A DNA stretch of 64,000 nucleotides from CAVVNC01 sp963750015 (GTDB lineage Bacteria; Desulfobacterota; Syntrophorhabdia; Syntrophorhabdales; WCHB1-27): assembly GCA_963750015.1 (NCBI GenBank), contig CAVVPU010000063.1:1-64000 (forward strand), written 5' to 3'. Positions 52,332 to 60,140 of the stretch are shown piece after piece (the first letter of the stretch is position 1; each line of letters begins with the position of its first letter). The translations under genes were made by a program, and so were the position numbers. Under the pieces are notes generated by a model, which saw nothing but the letters and a program-made list of their open reading frames with translations, was not told the DNA's origin and did no database searches.

Positions 52332-52865
52332 CTACCAGTAAGTGCCCACGCTGAGGATATTCGAATTGACCGACCAGTTGGGCCGAGCCGTGCCCCCATT
52401 GGAGTAATGGCGGAAACGGTCCTCGACAAAAAGGCTGTTGTACCGGTACCCCAACCCGCCCTGGAGGATGAAGAGCAGGTGAGTGCCTTGCTCCTGGAAC
52501 CCTACGGACGTGTAAGCCATCCCGGGTCCGCCTTGCATGTAGAAGCCTTGCCGATCAAGGCTGAAGGGATAGTATTTGAGGGCCAGATCGAGTCCCACAT
52601 CGACCCCGCCCGTCGGCTGTGTCACATAGGCAGAGAACGGCTCGAAGAGGAAGGCCAATTCCTTGGGGGAAAGGGGCTTTTCGTAGATGTAGGTCGCCTG
52701 TATAAAATTGTAATGTCTGTCGCCTTCGACTTCGCCAAAGGACTTTCCCTTATTGAAGGCCGCTATGCCGTAACCGAGGGAAAACCCCTGGTCGGCGCCC
52801 CAGCCGTTCATGGGGCCGGTGCACATAATCGCTGCAATTACACAAAAGAAGATGAGCTTCTTCAT
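52332..52865 (-). CDS. PagL-like lipid A 3-O-deacylase / acyloxyacyl hydrolase family protein
   Basis: The 177-residue protein has a signal peptide (LIFFCVIAAIMCTG, cleavage near GWGA) and alternating strands of a small outer-membrane barrel. The C-terminal DRFRHYSNGGTARPNWSVNS carries the His-x-Ser and Asn signature of PagL, whose His-Ser-Glu site removes the 3-O acyl chain of lipid A. The last residue is aromatic (GTYW), as in outer-membrane proteins. It starts seven bases after the stop of the aminotransferase gene, an unusual pairing that may only reflect shared transcription. Confidence 0.85.
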   Translation of the reverse strand: MKKLIFFCVIAAIMCTGPMNGWGADQGFSLGYGIAAFNKGKSFGEVEGDRHYNFIQATYIYEKPLSPKELAFLFEPFSAYVTQPTGGVDVGLDLALKYYPFSLDRQGFYMQGGPGMAYTSVGFQEQGTHLLFILQGGLGYRYNSLFVEDRFRHYSNGGTARPNWSVNSNILSVGTYW

Positions 52866-52871
52866 CCTTAC

Positions 52872-54062
52872 CTAATCGAGGGCTTCCACCGCCCTCTTTA
52901 TCCTGTCTAGCCCTTTTTCTATTATCGGCATAGAGGTGGCAAAAGAAAGGCGCAGATACCCTTCCTTGCCGAACTCTCCTCCGGGCACTACGGCAACATG
53001 AAAATCCTCCAAGAGAATCTGTGTCCACTGGGCAATGGAAGTGACCCTTTTACCCTTGTAATTCCTTCCCAAAATACCCTTGAAGGAAGGAAAGACGTAG
53101 AAGGCTCCCCTGGGATTGAAGCAGGTCACCCCGTCTATGTTGTTGAGGCCGGTAACGAGGAAGTCTCTCCGCCTCTTGAACTCCTTAACCATCTCGGCGA
53201 CCGAGTCTTGAGGACCGGTGAGGGCGGCGAGGGCCGCCTTCTGAGAGATGGAGGTCGGGTTCGAGGTGCTCTGGCTCTGGATGTTGCTCATGGCCTCGAT
53301 GATCTCTTTCTTCCCGGCCGCAAAACCTATTCTCCATCCCGTCATCGAATAAGTCTTGGACACGGCATGGGTAATTATGGTCATCTCCTTGATCGGTCCT
53401 CCGAGGGAGGCAATGCTCGTATGGCTGTACCCGTCGTAGATGATCTTGTCGTAAATCTCGTCGGAGATGATATATATGCCGTTCTCGACAGCCAGCTTGC
53501 CTATCTGATCCAGGTTGGACAACTCGAAGACCGATCCGCAGGGGTTGGAAGGGTAGTTGAGAACGATCCCCTTCGTCTTGTTTGTAATATGCTTCTTCAG
53601 CATCTCTGCGTTGAGCTGGTAATCTTCTTCCTCAAGGGTCTCGACAAAGACCGGGGTGGCCCCGGCAAGCTCCACCATGGCCGGATAGGAGACCCAATAA
53701 GGCGTGGGAATGATCACCTCATCCCCCTCCTCGAATATGGCCTGAAAAAGGTTGTAGAGGGCGTATTTGCCGCCGCAGGTCACTATGACCTCGTTGCGTT
53801 TGTATTCGAGGTCGTTGTCCTTCTTGAATTTAGCGATGATCGCATCCTTCAGTTCTTCAGAGCCGGCGGCGGGCGTATACTTGGTATAGCCATCGAGGAT
53901 CGCGTCGATGGCCGCCTTCTTGATATGGATCGGCGTGTCGAAGTCGGGTTCGCCGGCGCCGAAACCGACGATGTCAAGCCCCTGGGCCCGCAGCTCCTTC
54001 TCTTTGGCTGATATGGCGAGGGTTGGTGAAGGTTTGAGTGATCTTGCTCTCTGTGATAGCAT
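52872..54062 (-). CDS. aspC: Aspartate/aromatic aminotransferase, class I
   Basis: The 396-residue enzyme is a class I aminotransferase of subgroup Ib: FGAGEPDFDTP near residue 35, NYPSNPCG with the substrate-contact Asn, DEIYDKIIYDG with the pyridoxal-phosphate Asp/Tyr, and the cofactor Lys in HAVSKTYSMTGWRIGF. It exchanges amino groups between aspartate (or prephenate or aromatic amino acids) and 2-oxoglutarate. The ATG at 54062 with GGGAG upstream gives the usual start; a longer frame to 54176 adds 38 unlike residues. It precedes the pagL-like gene. Confidence 0.93.
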   Translation of the reverse strand: MLSQRARSLKPSPTLAISAKEKELRAQGLDIVGFGAGEPDFDTPIHIKKAAIDAILDGYTKYTPAAGSEELKDAIIAKFKKDNDLEYKRNEVIVTCGGKYALYNLFQAIFEEGDEVIIPTPYWVSYPAMVELAGATPVFVETLEEEDYQLNAEMLKKHITNKTKGIVLNYPSNPCGSVFELSNLDQIGKLAVENGIYIISDEIYDKIIYDGYSHTSIASLGGPIKEMTIITHAVSKTYSMTGWRIGFAAGKKEIIEAMSNIQSQSTSNPTSISQKAALAALTGPQDSVAEMVKEFKRRRDFLVTGLNNIDGVTCFNPRGAFYVFPSFKGILGRNYKGKRVTSIAQWTQILLEDFHVAVVPGGEFGKEGYLRLSFATSMPIIEKGLDRIKRAVEALD

Positions 54063-54540
54063 CAAGGCTCCCTGGATGTGCGAGAACTTCCCGCCTATTT
54101 CAAAGAACCGACTCGATAATTCGCCTTTCGGGAGAATACATGCGCCCCATCCAATCGGTCCTTCATCTGTTGCCACAAACTAGTGGCTGCCCCTTCCAGG
54201 AGTATATGCCTTCAGCCTGGAAAAGACAGTTTATTCTACCACATTTAAGCTGATTTGTCACCTACAAACAGGGGCATACTGGATACAATTACAGAGGCTC
54301 AAAACCTTGATGGGAGATGGAGACCGCTCGACCGGCAAAGCCGGATCGAGCCTCCCTCAAAGCTTGCTCGTCGGGACATAGTTCCGAATAGCCTTGGCCT
54401 CTTTTGCCCTTTGAGGAAGGACCGCCGTAGGCGCGCACGGCCCCACTATCGGCCTACGAGCGCCTGTTTCAACTGGGTGCCCATTCCTCTATACCCCTAT
54501 ACCCCCAATTCAATTGGCCCAAGAAAAATGATGACTGTGG
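54063..54540. other. Intergenic region upstream of the aminotransferase gene
   Basis: No gene is supported. The first 180 bases must hold the aminotransferase promoter on the minus strand, but I cannot place it. From about 54540 the DNA passes into repeat copy B. Confidence 0.4.
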
Positions 54541-54544
54541 TGTA

Positions 54545-55035
54545 TGCCGCCCCCCTCACCCTACCCTCTCCCCCGGCCGGGCGAGGGAGAGAAAAAGTGC
54601 AGTAACGGGCGGCCCTATGGGGCCGCTATTCCATTGCGCTGTTATCCTATGAAGTGCCCAATTGGCCCAGCCGGGGGACAATTGGGATTGCTTTTCGGCG
54701 GCCTACAGGGTCGCCTTTTGGTTGGGTTTTCTATCCTATGTACTCCTCCGTAATTGGCTCAGGTCGAGACAATTGCGGTGTGATGCGGAGAGCCGCATGG
54801 GAAGAATCGATGAGATGTGGATGACCTGTCGTGCCTCATTGACCGCAGCCGTACTCGATGTACGGCGGATGGGCATGAGGTGCGGCAGGGCGCCGCCGGG
54901 AACCCGCGTGCGGGTGCGTGCGATTCTTGCCATGCGGCTCTCCCTCACCCACATAACCATCACCGACGCTCTTGCTCTTGCCTTGCTCTTGCCTTGCTCT
55001 TGCCTTTGCCTCTTGTCTTGCTCTTGCTTCTTAAT
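54545..55035 (+). repeat. Mosaic of intergenic repeats with structured unit copy B (54787-54943)
   Basis: The order is as in copy A: a CTCACCCTACCCTCTCCCCC element, hairpins CCCAATTG/CAATTGGG and GGCGGCC types, then unit B with 23-bp arms (54787-54809 and 54921-54943) identical to those of A, again 157 bp long. The internal hairpin ACCCGC-GT-GCGGGT differs from GCCCGC-GT-GCGGGC in A at both members of its outer pair. A CTTGCTCTTGC-type tandem tract (54967-55031) and a GGGGCTCCCGTCGC motif follow. Confidence 0.88.
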
Positions 55036-55130
55036 GGGGCTCCCGTCGCAGGCTCGCGGGGTCTCCGAGCATCGGATTGCGGACGGGTGACCTGCCCTTT
55101 GCGCCGGCTCCGCTCCCTCTTCTTCTCGGG

Positions 55131-56513
55131 TCAGGTTGTCGGAAGTGACTCGACCTCTACCTTGAGAAAGGAGTGGGTATCAGGGGTCACCTTGTAACGC
55201 TCGTCCATCCTTTCCCCCACGATCCAGATAATGTCATGGCCCGACAGAAGAAGAGGGATGGTCTTTCGCCTCAACCGGGGGATCTTCCTGGCCATGAAGT
55301 AGTCCTTCAGCTTAACGCTCCGGCCCATGCCGAGAGGCATAAACCGGTCACCCTCCCGAAAGGTTCGTACAGAGAGAGCCGATACCTTGTCCCCGTCGAA
55401 GAAGGAGACGGCCTTGTCCATCGGGAAGGCCTCGGGTCTTTCCTGTGAAAAGGAGACCCGCAGGTTGATCCCGAGGGTGGGTATGGGATTCGAGCCGGGC
55501 CTTATCTCGAAGGTCTCCCTGACCTCTATTTCCGGGGTAATTCTGGCGAATATGAGGGTATCATAAACGCGCCGGACCGATATTGCGTGGGGAAGAACAA
55601 CGCTGTTGTTGGGCCTCGGCGAGAAGAGGGATTTCTCCACGAGTTGCACGTGCTCCCGCAAGGCGATGAAGCCCGGCGCAAAGAGGCTGAGCATTCGCGA
55701 TATGACCCTGAATCGGGCCTCCGGATGAAGCGCGCGCATTCCCTCCACCGGGACCCGCCCTTCCTCCTCTTCGAAGTGTCCCTCGTCAGCCAGGAAGCAG
55801 TTTGCCTGGTCTTCGAAAAGGCGATTCACCGGGACCATGTCGGAAAGAAGGAGGAGGACCTTCTCCCTGAACCGTGGATTGAGCCGGGCCATGAGGGGCA
55901 TCAGGTGCATGCGGACGAAGTTGCGCTCGTAGGTGTCCTTTTTGTTCGACGAGTCCTGGACGAAGGGTATGGAGAACCGCTGGGCCCACTCCTCGATCTC
56001 CGAACGGTAAGTTCGCAAAAGCGGTCTTATGATGCGTTCCCTTCTGACGGGTATGGAGGTAAGACCGTTTATCCCCGTGCCCTTGATCAGGCGGAGCAGA
56101 AAGGTCTCCACCTGGTCGTCCTGATTATGGGCTATCGCGACCTTGTGATACCCTTCTTTGCCGGATATCTCGTCGAAATACCTGTACCTTATATCACGGC
56201 CGGCGTGCTGAATCGAAAGGCCATGGTCACGGCTGTAGGCGCGTACGTCCGCCCTCATCACATGACAGGGCAGCATAAGGCGCTCGGCAAGGGCCCTCAC
56301 GAAGGCCTCATCCCTCTCGGATTCAGCGCCCCGCAGCCCATGGTTCACGTGGGCCACACCGAGGGACATGGGCACTTCCGGGGCGATCCTATGGAGGAGG
56401 AAAAGGAGGGAGGAGGAGTCAACCCCGCCCGACACTGCCACGAGGACCTTCTCGCCGGGCTCGATCAGAGCCTCTTCCCTGATAAGGCGGCGTACGGTCC
56501 TTTCGACATCCAT
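55131..56513 (-). CDS. tilS: tRNA(Ile)-lysidine synthase
   Basis: The 460-residue protein has the PP-loop ATPase motif VAVSGGVDSSSLL near residue 26, the HVNHGLRGAESERDE segment, the HNQDDQVETFLLRLIKG motif and the C-terminal substrate-binding domains (PLGMGRSVKLKDYFMARKIP). It converts C34 of tRNA-Ile2 to lysidine, changing AUG-reading into AUA-reading, and is essential. Length agrees with the family. It lies eight bases downstream of the fmdB gene. Confidence 0.95.
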   Translation of the reverse strand: MDVERTVRRLIREEALIEPGEKVLVAVSGGVDSSSLLFLLHRIAPEVPMSLGVAHVNHGLRGAESERDEAFVRALAERLMLPCHVMRADVRAYSRDHGLSIQHAGRDIRYRYFDEISGKEGYHKVAIAHNQDDQVETFLLRLIKGTGINGLTSIPVRRERIIRPLLRTYRSEIEEWAQRFSIPFVQDSSNKKDTYERNFVRMHLMPLMARLNPRFREKVLLLLSDMVPVNRLFEDQANCFLADEGHFEEEEGRVPVEGMRALHPEARFRVISRMLSLFAPGFIALREHVQLVEKSLFSPRPNNSVVLPHAISVRRVYDTLIFARITPEIEVRETFEIRPGSNPIPTLGINLRVSFSQERPEAFPMDKAVSFFDGDKVSALSVRTFREGDRFMPLGMGRSVKLKDYFMARKIPRLRRKTIPLLLSGHDIIWIVGERMDERYKVTPDTHSFLKVEVESLPTT

Positions 56514-56520
56514 GACCTGT

Positions 56521-56745
56521 TTACGACGAACAGGAAGAGCAGTTTGAAGACGAACAGCCGGAACAACCCGATGAAGAGCTTCCCGAGGATGTGGATCTGC
56601 GTCCCGTGGAGAACCCGAAGGATGACATCTTCTTCTTTGGATCGGCGCTCCCGCACTTCGGGCAATTCACCGCCTCGTCGGTCCTGAAAACGAGGCACTC
56701 GAACTCGTCTCCACAGTTATCGCAACTATACTCATAGATAGGCAC
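56521..56745 (-). CDS. FmdB-family zinc ribbon protein
   Basis: The 74-residue protein starts MPIYEYSCDNCGDEFECLV and has the two CxxC pairs (CDNC, CPKC) of the FmdB zinc ribbon, followed by a long Ser/Gly/Cys-rich tail. Such proteins are small putative regulators or assembly factors of unknown target. It overlaps the upstream gene by 14 bases. Confidence 0.9.
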   Translation of the reverse strand: MPIYEYSCDNCGDEFECLVFRTDEAVNCPKCGSADPKKKMSSFGFSTGRRSTSSGSSSSGCSGCSSSNCSSCSS

Positions 56746-57658
56746 GTCCTTTTTCCTCCTTCTGTTGCCGCGTCCCTCCCATCTCCCTGATCAAGTCAGG
56801 GATCAGGTTTCGAAGGGATGTCGTGTACTTTTGCATATCATCATCGCCGGCCACCGGCAGGGCAAGGGCCTCTTGAGCAAAAATCTCCGCCATGGAGAAC
56901 CTGTTCCTGAAATAGCAGTTGAACGCCGATGTATGGAGATAAAGAAACCTGGCCGTCAGGTTGCCGTGATCGATTTTGGTCACCTTTTGAAAAAGTCCCC
57001 TGGCTATCTGGTAGTATTCACTGTCAAGATAGCTTATGCCCGCCCTCAGAAGGAGAGTGGTCCGGCCCTCGTCATATACCTCCCGGAGGAGCGCCTGATA
57101 ACCCTTCTTCCCGTATATGGCGATGAACGATCTTTCGTTTTCCAAAATGAATCGTGGTAACAGATAGTTGTTCTTGTATATCTTGATGAGGTCCTTTGCC
57201 TTGGAAGCGAGCTCCTTCAGGAGTGTTTTTACTTCTTTGAGGCCCTCTGCCAGCCTTCTCTCGGCCTTGTCGATAAGCAGGTCGAACTCACGGATCACCT
57301 TGTTCTCCGCAGGCGTCAGCTCGGCGGAGTTGACGAGCATGGTGTACTGGGGCTTGTAGTATTCCAATTGATAGATGCATTCCCGAAGCTTCATGGCCTC
57401 ATGAAAGATATAGCCCACCGTGATATCGTAGAACTTCTCCTTGTAAGCGACTTCGTCCGAGTTGCGGAAGAGATCGTGACACATCTGCTTAAGTCTATAA
57501 AGACAGCTTTTCCCCCTGTCATCCACGAATTCCTCGACCGTCAGGAAGGTAAGACCCCCTTCTTTATGGAGGTCTATGCAGTGATTACAGGTCTTGAAAA
57601 CGCAGATCGACTCCTTAATAAGATCTATCTGCTTCTTTTCTAAGTTCAGGTTCGTCAT
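56732..57658 (-). CDS. Uncharacterised helical protein, TPR-like
   Basis: The 308-residue protein has no signal peptide or membrane helix. The N-terminal part has CNHCIDLHKEGG with a CxxC pair and a His, and the middle is a charged coiled-coil-like stretch (LLIDKAERRLAEGLKEVKTL). The C-terminal third reads as helical repeats (YQIARGLFQKVTKIDHGNLT, NRFSMAEIFAQEALAL), like tetratricopeptide repeats. I do not know its family or role. It is encoded between the ftsH fragment and fmdB on the minus strand and overlaps both. Confidence 0.7.
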   Translation of the reverse strand: MTNLNLEKKQIDLIKESICVFKTCNHCIDLHKEGGLTFLTVEEFVDDRGKSCLYRLKQMCHDLFRNSDEVAYKEKFYDITVGYIFHEAMKLRECIYQLEYYKPQYTMLVNSAELTPAENKVIREFDLLIDKAERRLAEGLKEVKTLLKELASKAKDLIKIYKNNYLLPRFILENERSFIAIYGKKGYQALLREVYDEGRTTLLLRAGISYLDSEYYQIARGLFQKVTKIDHGNLTARFLYLHTSAFNCYFRNRFSMAEIFAQEALALPVAGDDDMQKYTTSLRNLIPDLIREMGGTRQQKEEKGRAYL

Positions 57659-57887
57659 TGTCCCCCCGAGACCCCTTTCCCGTATACCCTCTCACAAGCC
57701 CCCTGAGTTCCTCCCCGTCGATCACCTCTTTGTCGAGAAGGATCTGCGCCACTTGTTCGAGAAGCGGTTTCTTGTCTCTCGGCATCTGTCTCACCGAGCC
57801 GTACGTCGTCTCCACGATCCCCTTGATCTCGTTGTCTATTTCCCTGGCCGTCTCTTCGCCGCACTCCTTCCGATGCTCCGAGCCATA
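57615..57887 (-). pseudogene. ftsH 3' fragment (C-terminal end of the M41 metalloprotease)
   Basis: About 90 codons read like the C-terminal helices of FtsH: YGSEHRKECGEETAREIDNE, then GIVETTYGSVRQ, LLEQVAQILLDKEVIDGEEL and a short tail. The AAA, protease and membrane parts are missing: upstream lies a strong hairpin (57904-57946) and then the divergent cobalt/nickel transport operon. In many bacteria ftsH is adjacent to tilS, so this may be the stump of an original ftsH locus cut by a rearrangement. It overlaps the start of the next gene by 44 bases and may survive only as leader. Confidence 0.7.
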
Positions 57888-57903
57888 CAAGATTGTAACA
57901 GAA

Positions 57904-57946
57904 AAGGCGCCTCCAGGGAACCCCCGCAAGTAATTCCCGGCGCCTT
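57904..57946 (-). other. Strong hairpin at the ftsH fragment breakpoint
   Basis: AAGGCGCC (57904-57911) pairs with GGCGCCTT (57939-57946), with an inner GGGAA/TTCCC stem. On the minus strand the hairpin is followed by TTTTCTG, so it has the form of an intrinsic terminator for leftward transcription although no gene feeds it from the right. Confidence 0.65.
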
Positions 57947-57970
57947 CAGGATCGCGATGCAGTTTTGCCT

Positions 57971-57999
57971 TGACAGAAGCCTGGGTGGGTCATAGACTA
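57971..57999 (+). promoter_or_regulatory. Promoter of the cobalt/nickel transport operon
   Basis: TTGACA (57971-57976), 17 bases, then TAGACT (57994-57999). The predicted start, about 58006, lies at the foot of a terminator-like hairpin. Confidence 0.55.
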
Positions 58000-58064
58000 A
58001 AAACGCCACGAAGGCAAAAGGACCGATTCGAAGACCGGTCTTGTAGTCGTCGTGGCGTTTTTTG
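58000..58064 (+). terminator. Leader terminator/attenuator hairpin before cbiM
   Basis: CGCCACGA (58005-58012) pairs with TCGTGGCG (58051-58058), enclosing a nested GACCG/CGGTC hairpin, and is followed by six T. Placed within 60 bases of the promoter and before cbiM, it looks like a transcriptional attenuator. I find no cobalamin or NiCo aptamer consensus in it, so the signal it reads is unknown; it may also be a plain terminator of an unseen short RNA. Confidence 0.6.
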
Positions 58065-58151
58065 TCGGAGTGGTCTGCGCGCGTGAAACACCGAAAGAAG
58101 CAGGCATGGTGCGGACGAAGAGCGGCGGCCCATGGTTTTCAGGAGGTTTTT

Positions 58152-58850
58152 CTGCACATTCCCGACGGCTATCTCAGCCCGCAAACATACGTCCCCTTTT
58201 ACGGTGCATCCATCGTTTTCTGGGGTGTTGCCCTGAAGAAGATCCGTAAGGAGCTTTCGGCCAAGCATGTGCCTTATCTGGCTATGGCTGCGGCTTTCGG
58301 ATTTCTTGTCCAGATGTTCAATGTCCCCGCTCCCGGCGGTACGACGGGCCACGCGGTCGGGGCAGGGATAATTGCCATCCTTTTGGGACCGTGGACGGCG
58401 GTCATCGCACTCTCTGTAGTGCTTGTCATTCAGGCCCTCGTCTTTGGCGACGGAGGCATCACAGCCCTCGGCGCCAATTGTTTCAACATGGCGGTGGTGG
58501 CGCCCTTTGTGTCATACGGAGCATTCAAGACATTGGCACGTCCCGCAAGCAGTCCGCGCAGAATATTCTGGGCGGCTTTTCTTGCGGGATACCTCGGCCT
58601 CTGCGTGGCGGCGGTCCTTGCGGGCGTCGAGTTCGGTCTTCAACCTATCATCGCCCATGCTCCGAACGGCGTGCCCCTGTATGCGCCCTACCCGCTCAAA
58701 GTGGCGGTCCCCGCCATGGCCCTCAGCCACATGCTCGTTTTCGGCGTAGCAGAGGGCCTGATCACTGCCCTGTTGTTGAGGTATATCTGCCGCTACGAAC
58801 CCAATATGGTGTACGCCTTCAACGTCAGAGAAAGGGTGACCCGTCCATGA
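58152..58850 (+). CDS. cbiM: Cobalt/nickel ECF transporter substrate-specific component CbiM
   Basis: The 232-residue protein (from 58152) matches CbiM/NikM: HIPDGYLSP at the very N-terminus, whose amino group and His ligands bind the metal, and VPAPGGTTGHAVGAGIIAILLGPW. In the family the protein starts MHIPDGYLSP; here the aligned codon is CTG at 58152, five bases after a perfect AGGAGG (58141-58146). No ATG, GTG or TTG is better placed: TTG 58062 sits in a terminator and GTG 58083 would add 23 residues ahead of the metal-binding N-terminus. A CTG start is therefore likely. Six or seven membrane helices follow. The stop overlaps the next ATG (ATGA). Confidence 0.88.
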   Translation: MHIPDGYLSPQTYVPFYGASIVFWGVALKKIRKELSAKHVPYLAMAAAFGFLVQMFNVPAPGGTTGHAVGAGIIAILLGPWTAVIALSVVLVIQALVFGDGGITALGANCFNMAVVAPFVSYGAFKTLARPASSPRRIFWAAFLAGYLGLCVAAVLAGVEFGLQPIIAHAPNGVPLYAPYPLKVAVPAMALSHMLVFGVAEGLITALLLRYICRYEPNMVYAFNVRERVTRP

Positions 58851-59227
58851 GCCATGGCCGCATCAGACAAGGCAGTCCCGGCTCCTCGCTGAAAGGATCG
58901 CTTCAAAAGCGCCTCCTCCTGGGGCTCATAGTGGTCGCGCTGCTGACCCCTCTCGGGATACTCCTGCCGCAGGTATTTCACGCTGATGGGGCATGGGGCG
59001 AATGGGGCATTGAACGCATCGCAGCCGTCCTCGGCTACGTGCCCGAGGGAATGAAGGCCACAGGCGGCCTATGGAAGGCGCCTGTTTCGGACTATACGTT
59101 CCCCACGGGCAACACGTCTCTCGTCTCCCGGTCACTCGCCTATGCGGCATCCGGCATCTTGGGACTTCTACTCGCGGCTTGTCTCGTCTATGTTTTAATG
59201 AAGGTGGTAAAGCGTCGTGAAAGATAG
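58847..59227 (+). CDS. PDGLE/CbiN-like membrane protein of the metal transporter
   Basis: The 126-residue protein has two membrane helices (LLGLIVVALLTPLGILLP and GILGLLLAACLVYVLMKVV) around an extracytoplasmic loop, the layout of CbiN/NikN or PDGLE accessory subunits, which help load metal on CbiM. It overlaps cbiM by four bases and cbiQ by 11. The family is assigned from topology, position and length rather than from a strong motif. Confidence 0.78.
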   Translation: MSHGRIRQGSPGSSLKGSLQKRLLLGLIVVALLTPLGILLPQVFHADGAWGEWGIERIAAVLGYVPEGMKATGGLWKAPVSDYTFPTGNTSLVSRSLAYAASGILGLLLAACLVYVLMKVVKRRER

Positions 59228-60140
59228 CATTGCCCCCTTCCTGCTGAAGGGAAACACGATCTCGCCCGGGAGCGCTCGTGTCCGCTCGAGGCAGCCCTTT
59301 GTCGACGGAGCCCTCCACCGGATCGGTTCGGTTATCGCTGCGACCTATGTTCAATGGGAATCAGCATCGAGAAAAGGGTTGCTGCAGGCCGTAGACGGCC
59401 GGGTAAAGCTCGTCTGCATGCTCTTTCTGGTGATGGTCGCGACCCTCGTAAACAAGCTGGCGCCCGCAGTCCTCCTTTCGGTTCTCCTTTTCCTGCTCGC
59501 GCTCCTTTCGCGCCTCGATCTGCGCTCCTTCTATCGCCGGGTAGGCCTGCTTGCCTTCTTCTTCGGCTTCCTTGTCGGGCTCCCCGCCGCGCTGAATGCA
59601 GTCACTGAGGGCCGTATGCTCTTTCCCCTCGTGACGTTCCGGAAACCCCCCTCATTCTTGCTCTTTTCCTTCCCCCAAACTATAGGCATCACGGCAGAGG
59701 GCGTCCGGGTCGTCGCCCGTCTCACCCTTCGCGTGATGAACTGTCTCTCTGTCTCTTTCCTCGTGCTCTACACGACGCCTTTACCTCAGATAATCCGCTC
59801 CCTCAAGGTCTTCCGTGTGCCCGATTCCCTTCTCGTGGTGCTGGTCCTCACTTACAAATATGTTTTCATTTTTTCCACTACCCTGGAAGACATGTACCTC
59901 GCCATAAAAAGCAGGCTCGCCGGCCCCCTTAAGGTTCAGCAGACGGGGAACTGGACCGCGAGCCGTATCGTCTTGCTCTTCCGGAGGACGCAAAGGAGGT
60001 GCGAGGACCTCTTCAGCGCCATGGTGTCGCGGGGTCTGACCGGAGATATAGTCCTTCCCGCCTCAAGATCCTTAAGGGCCGCCGATCTTTTTGCAGGGCT
60101 CTGCCTCCTCGCCCTGGGAGGTCTCGTACTATGGATATGA
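59217..60140 (+). CDS. cbiQ: Cobalt/nickel ECF transporter transmembrane component CbiQ
   Basis: The 307-residue protein has the CbiQ/NikQ form: a 60-residue soluble lead, about five hydrophobic segments, and the coupling-helix motifs (LRVMNCLSVSFLVL; TQRRCEDLFSAMVSRGLTG, typical of A-R-G-type EcfT sequences). It connects CbiM to the ATPase. GTG at 59217 is the likely start. The last 40 residues form a final membrane helix (ADLFAGLCLLALGGLVLWI). Confidence 0.88.
   Translation: MKDSIAPFLLKGNTISPGSARVRSRQPFVDGALHRIGSVIAATYVQWESASRKGLLQAVDGRVKLVCMLFLVMVATLVNKLAPAVLLSVLLFLLALLSRLDLRSFYRRVGLLAFFFGFLVGLPAALNAVTEGRMLFPLVTFRKPPSFLLFSFPQTIGITAEGVRVVARLTLRVMNCLSVSFLVLYTTPLPQIIRSLKVFRVPDSLLVVLVLTYKYVFIFSTTLEDMYLAIKSRLAGPLKVQQTGNWTASRIVLLFRRTQRRCEDLFSAMVSRGLTGDIVLPASRSLRAADLFAGLCLLALGGLVLWI

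Noticed and set aside
54967..55031. CTTGCTCTTGC-type tandem tract as a CRISPR array
   Set aside because: The units are short, irregular and without spacers; it is low-complexity DNA at the end of a repeat cluster.
57960..58151. Cobalamin or NiCo riboswitch upstream of cbiM
   Set aside because: I looked for the conserved B12-box and NiCo four-helix junction motifs and found neither; only a terminator-type hairpin is supported.
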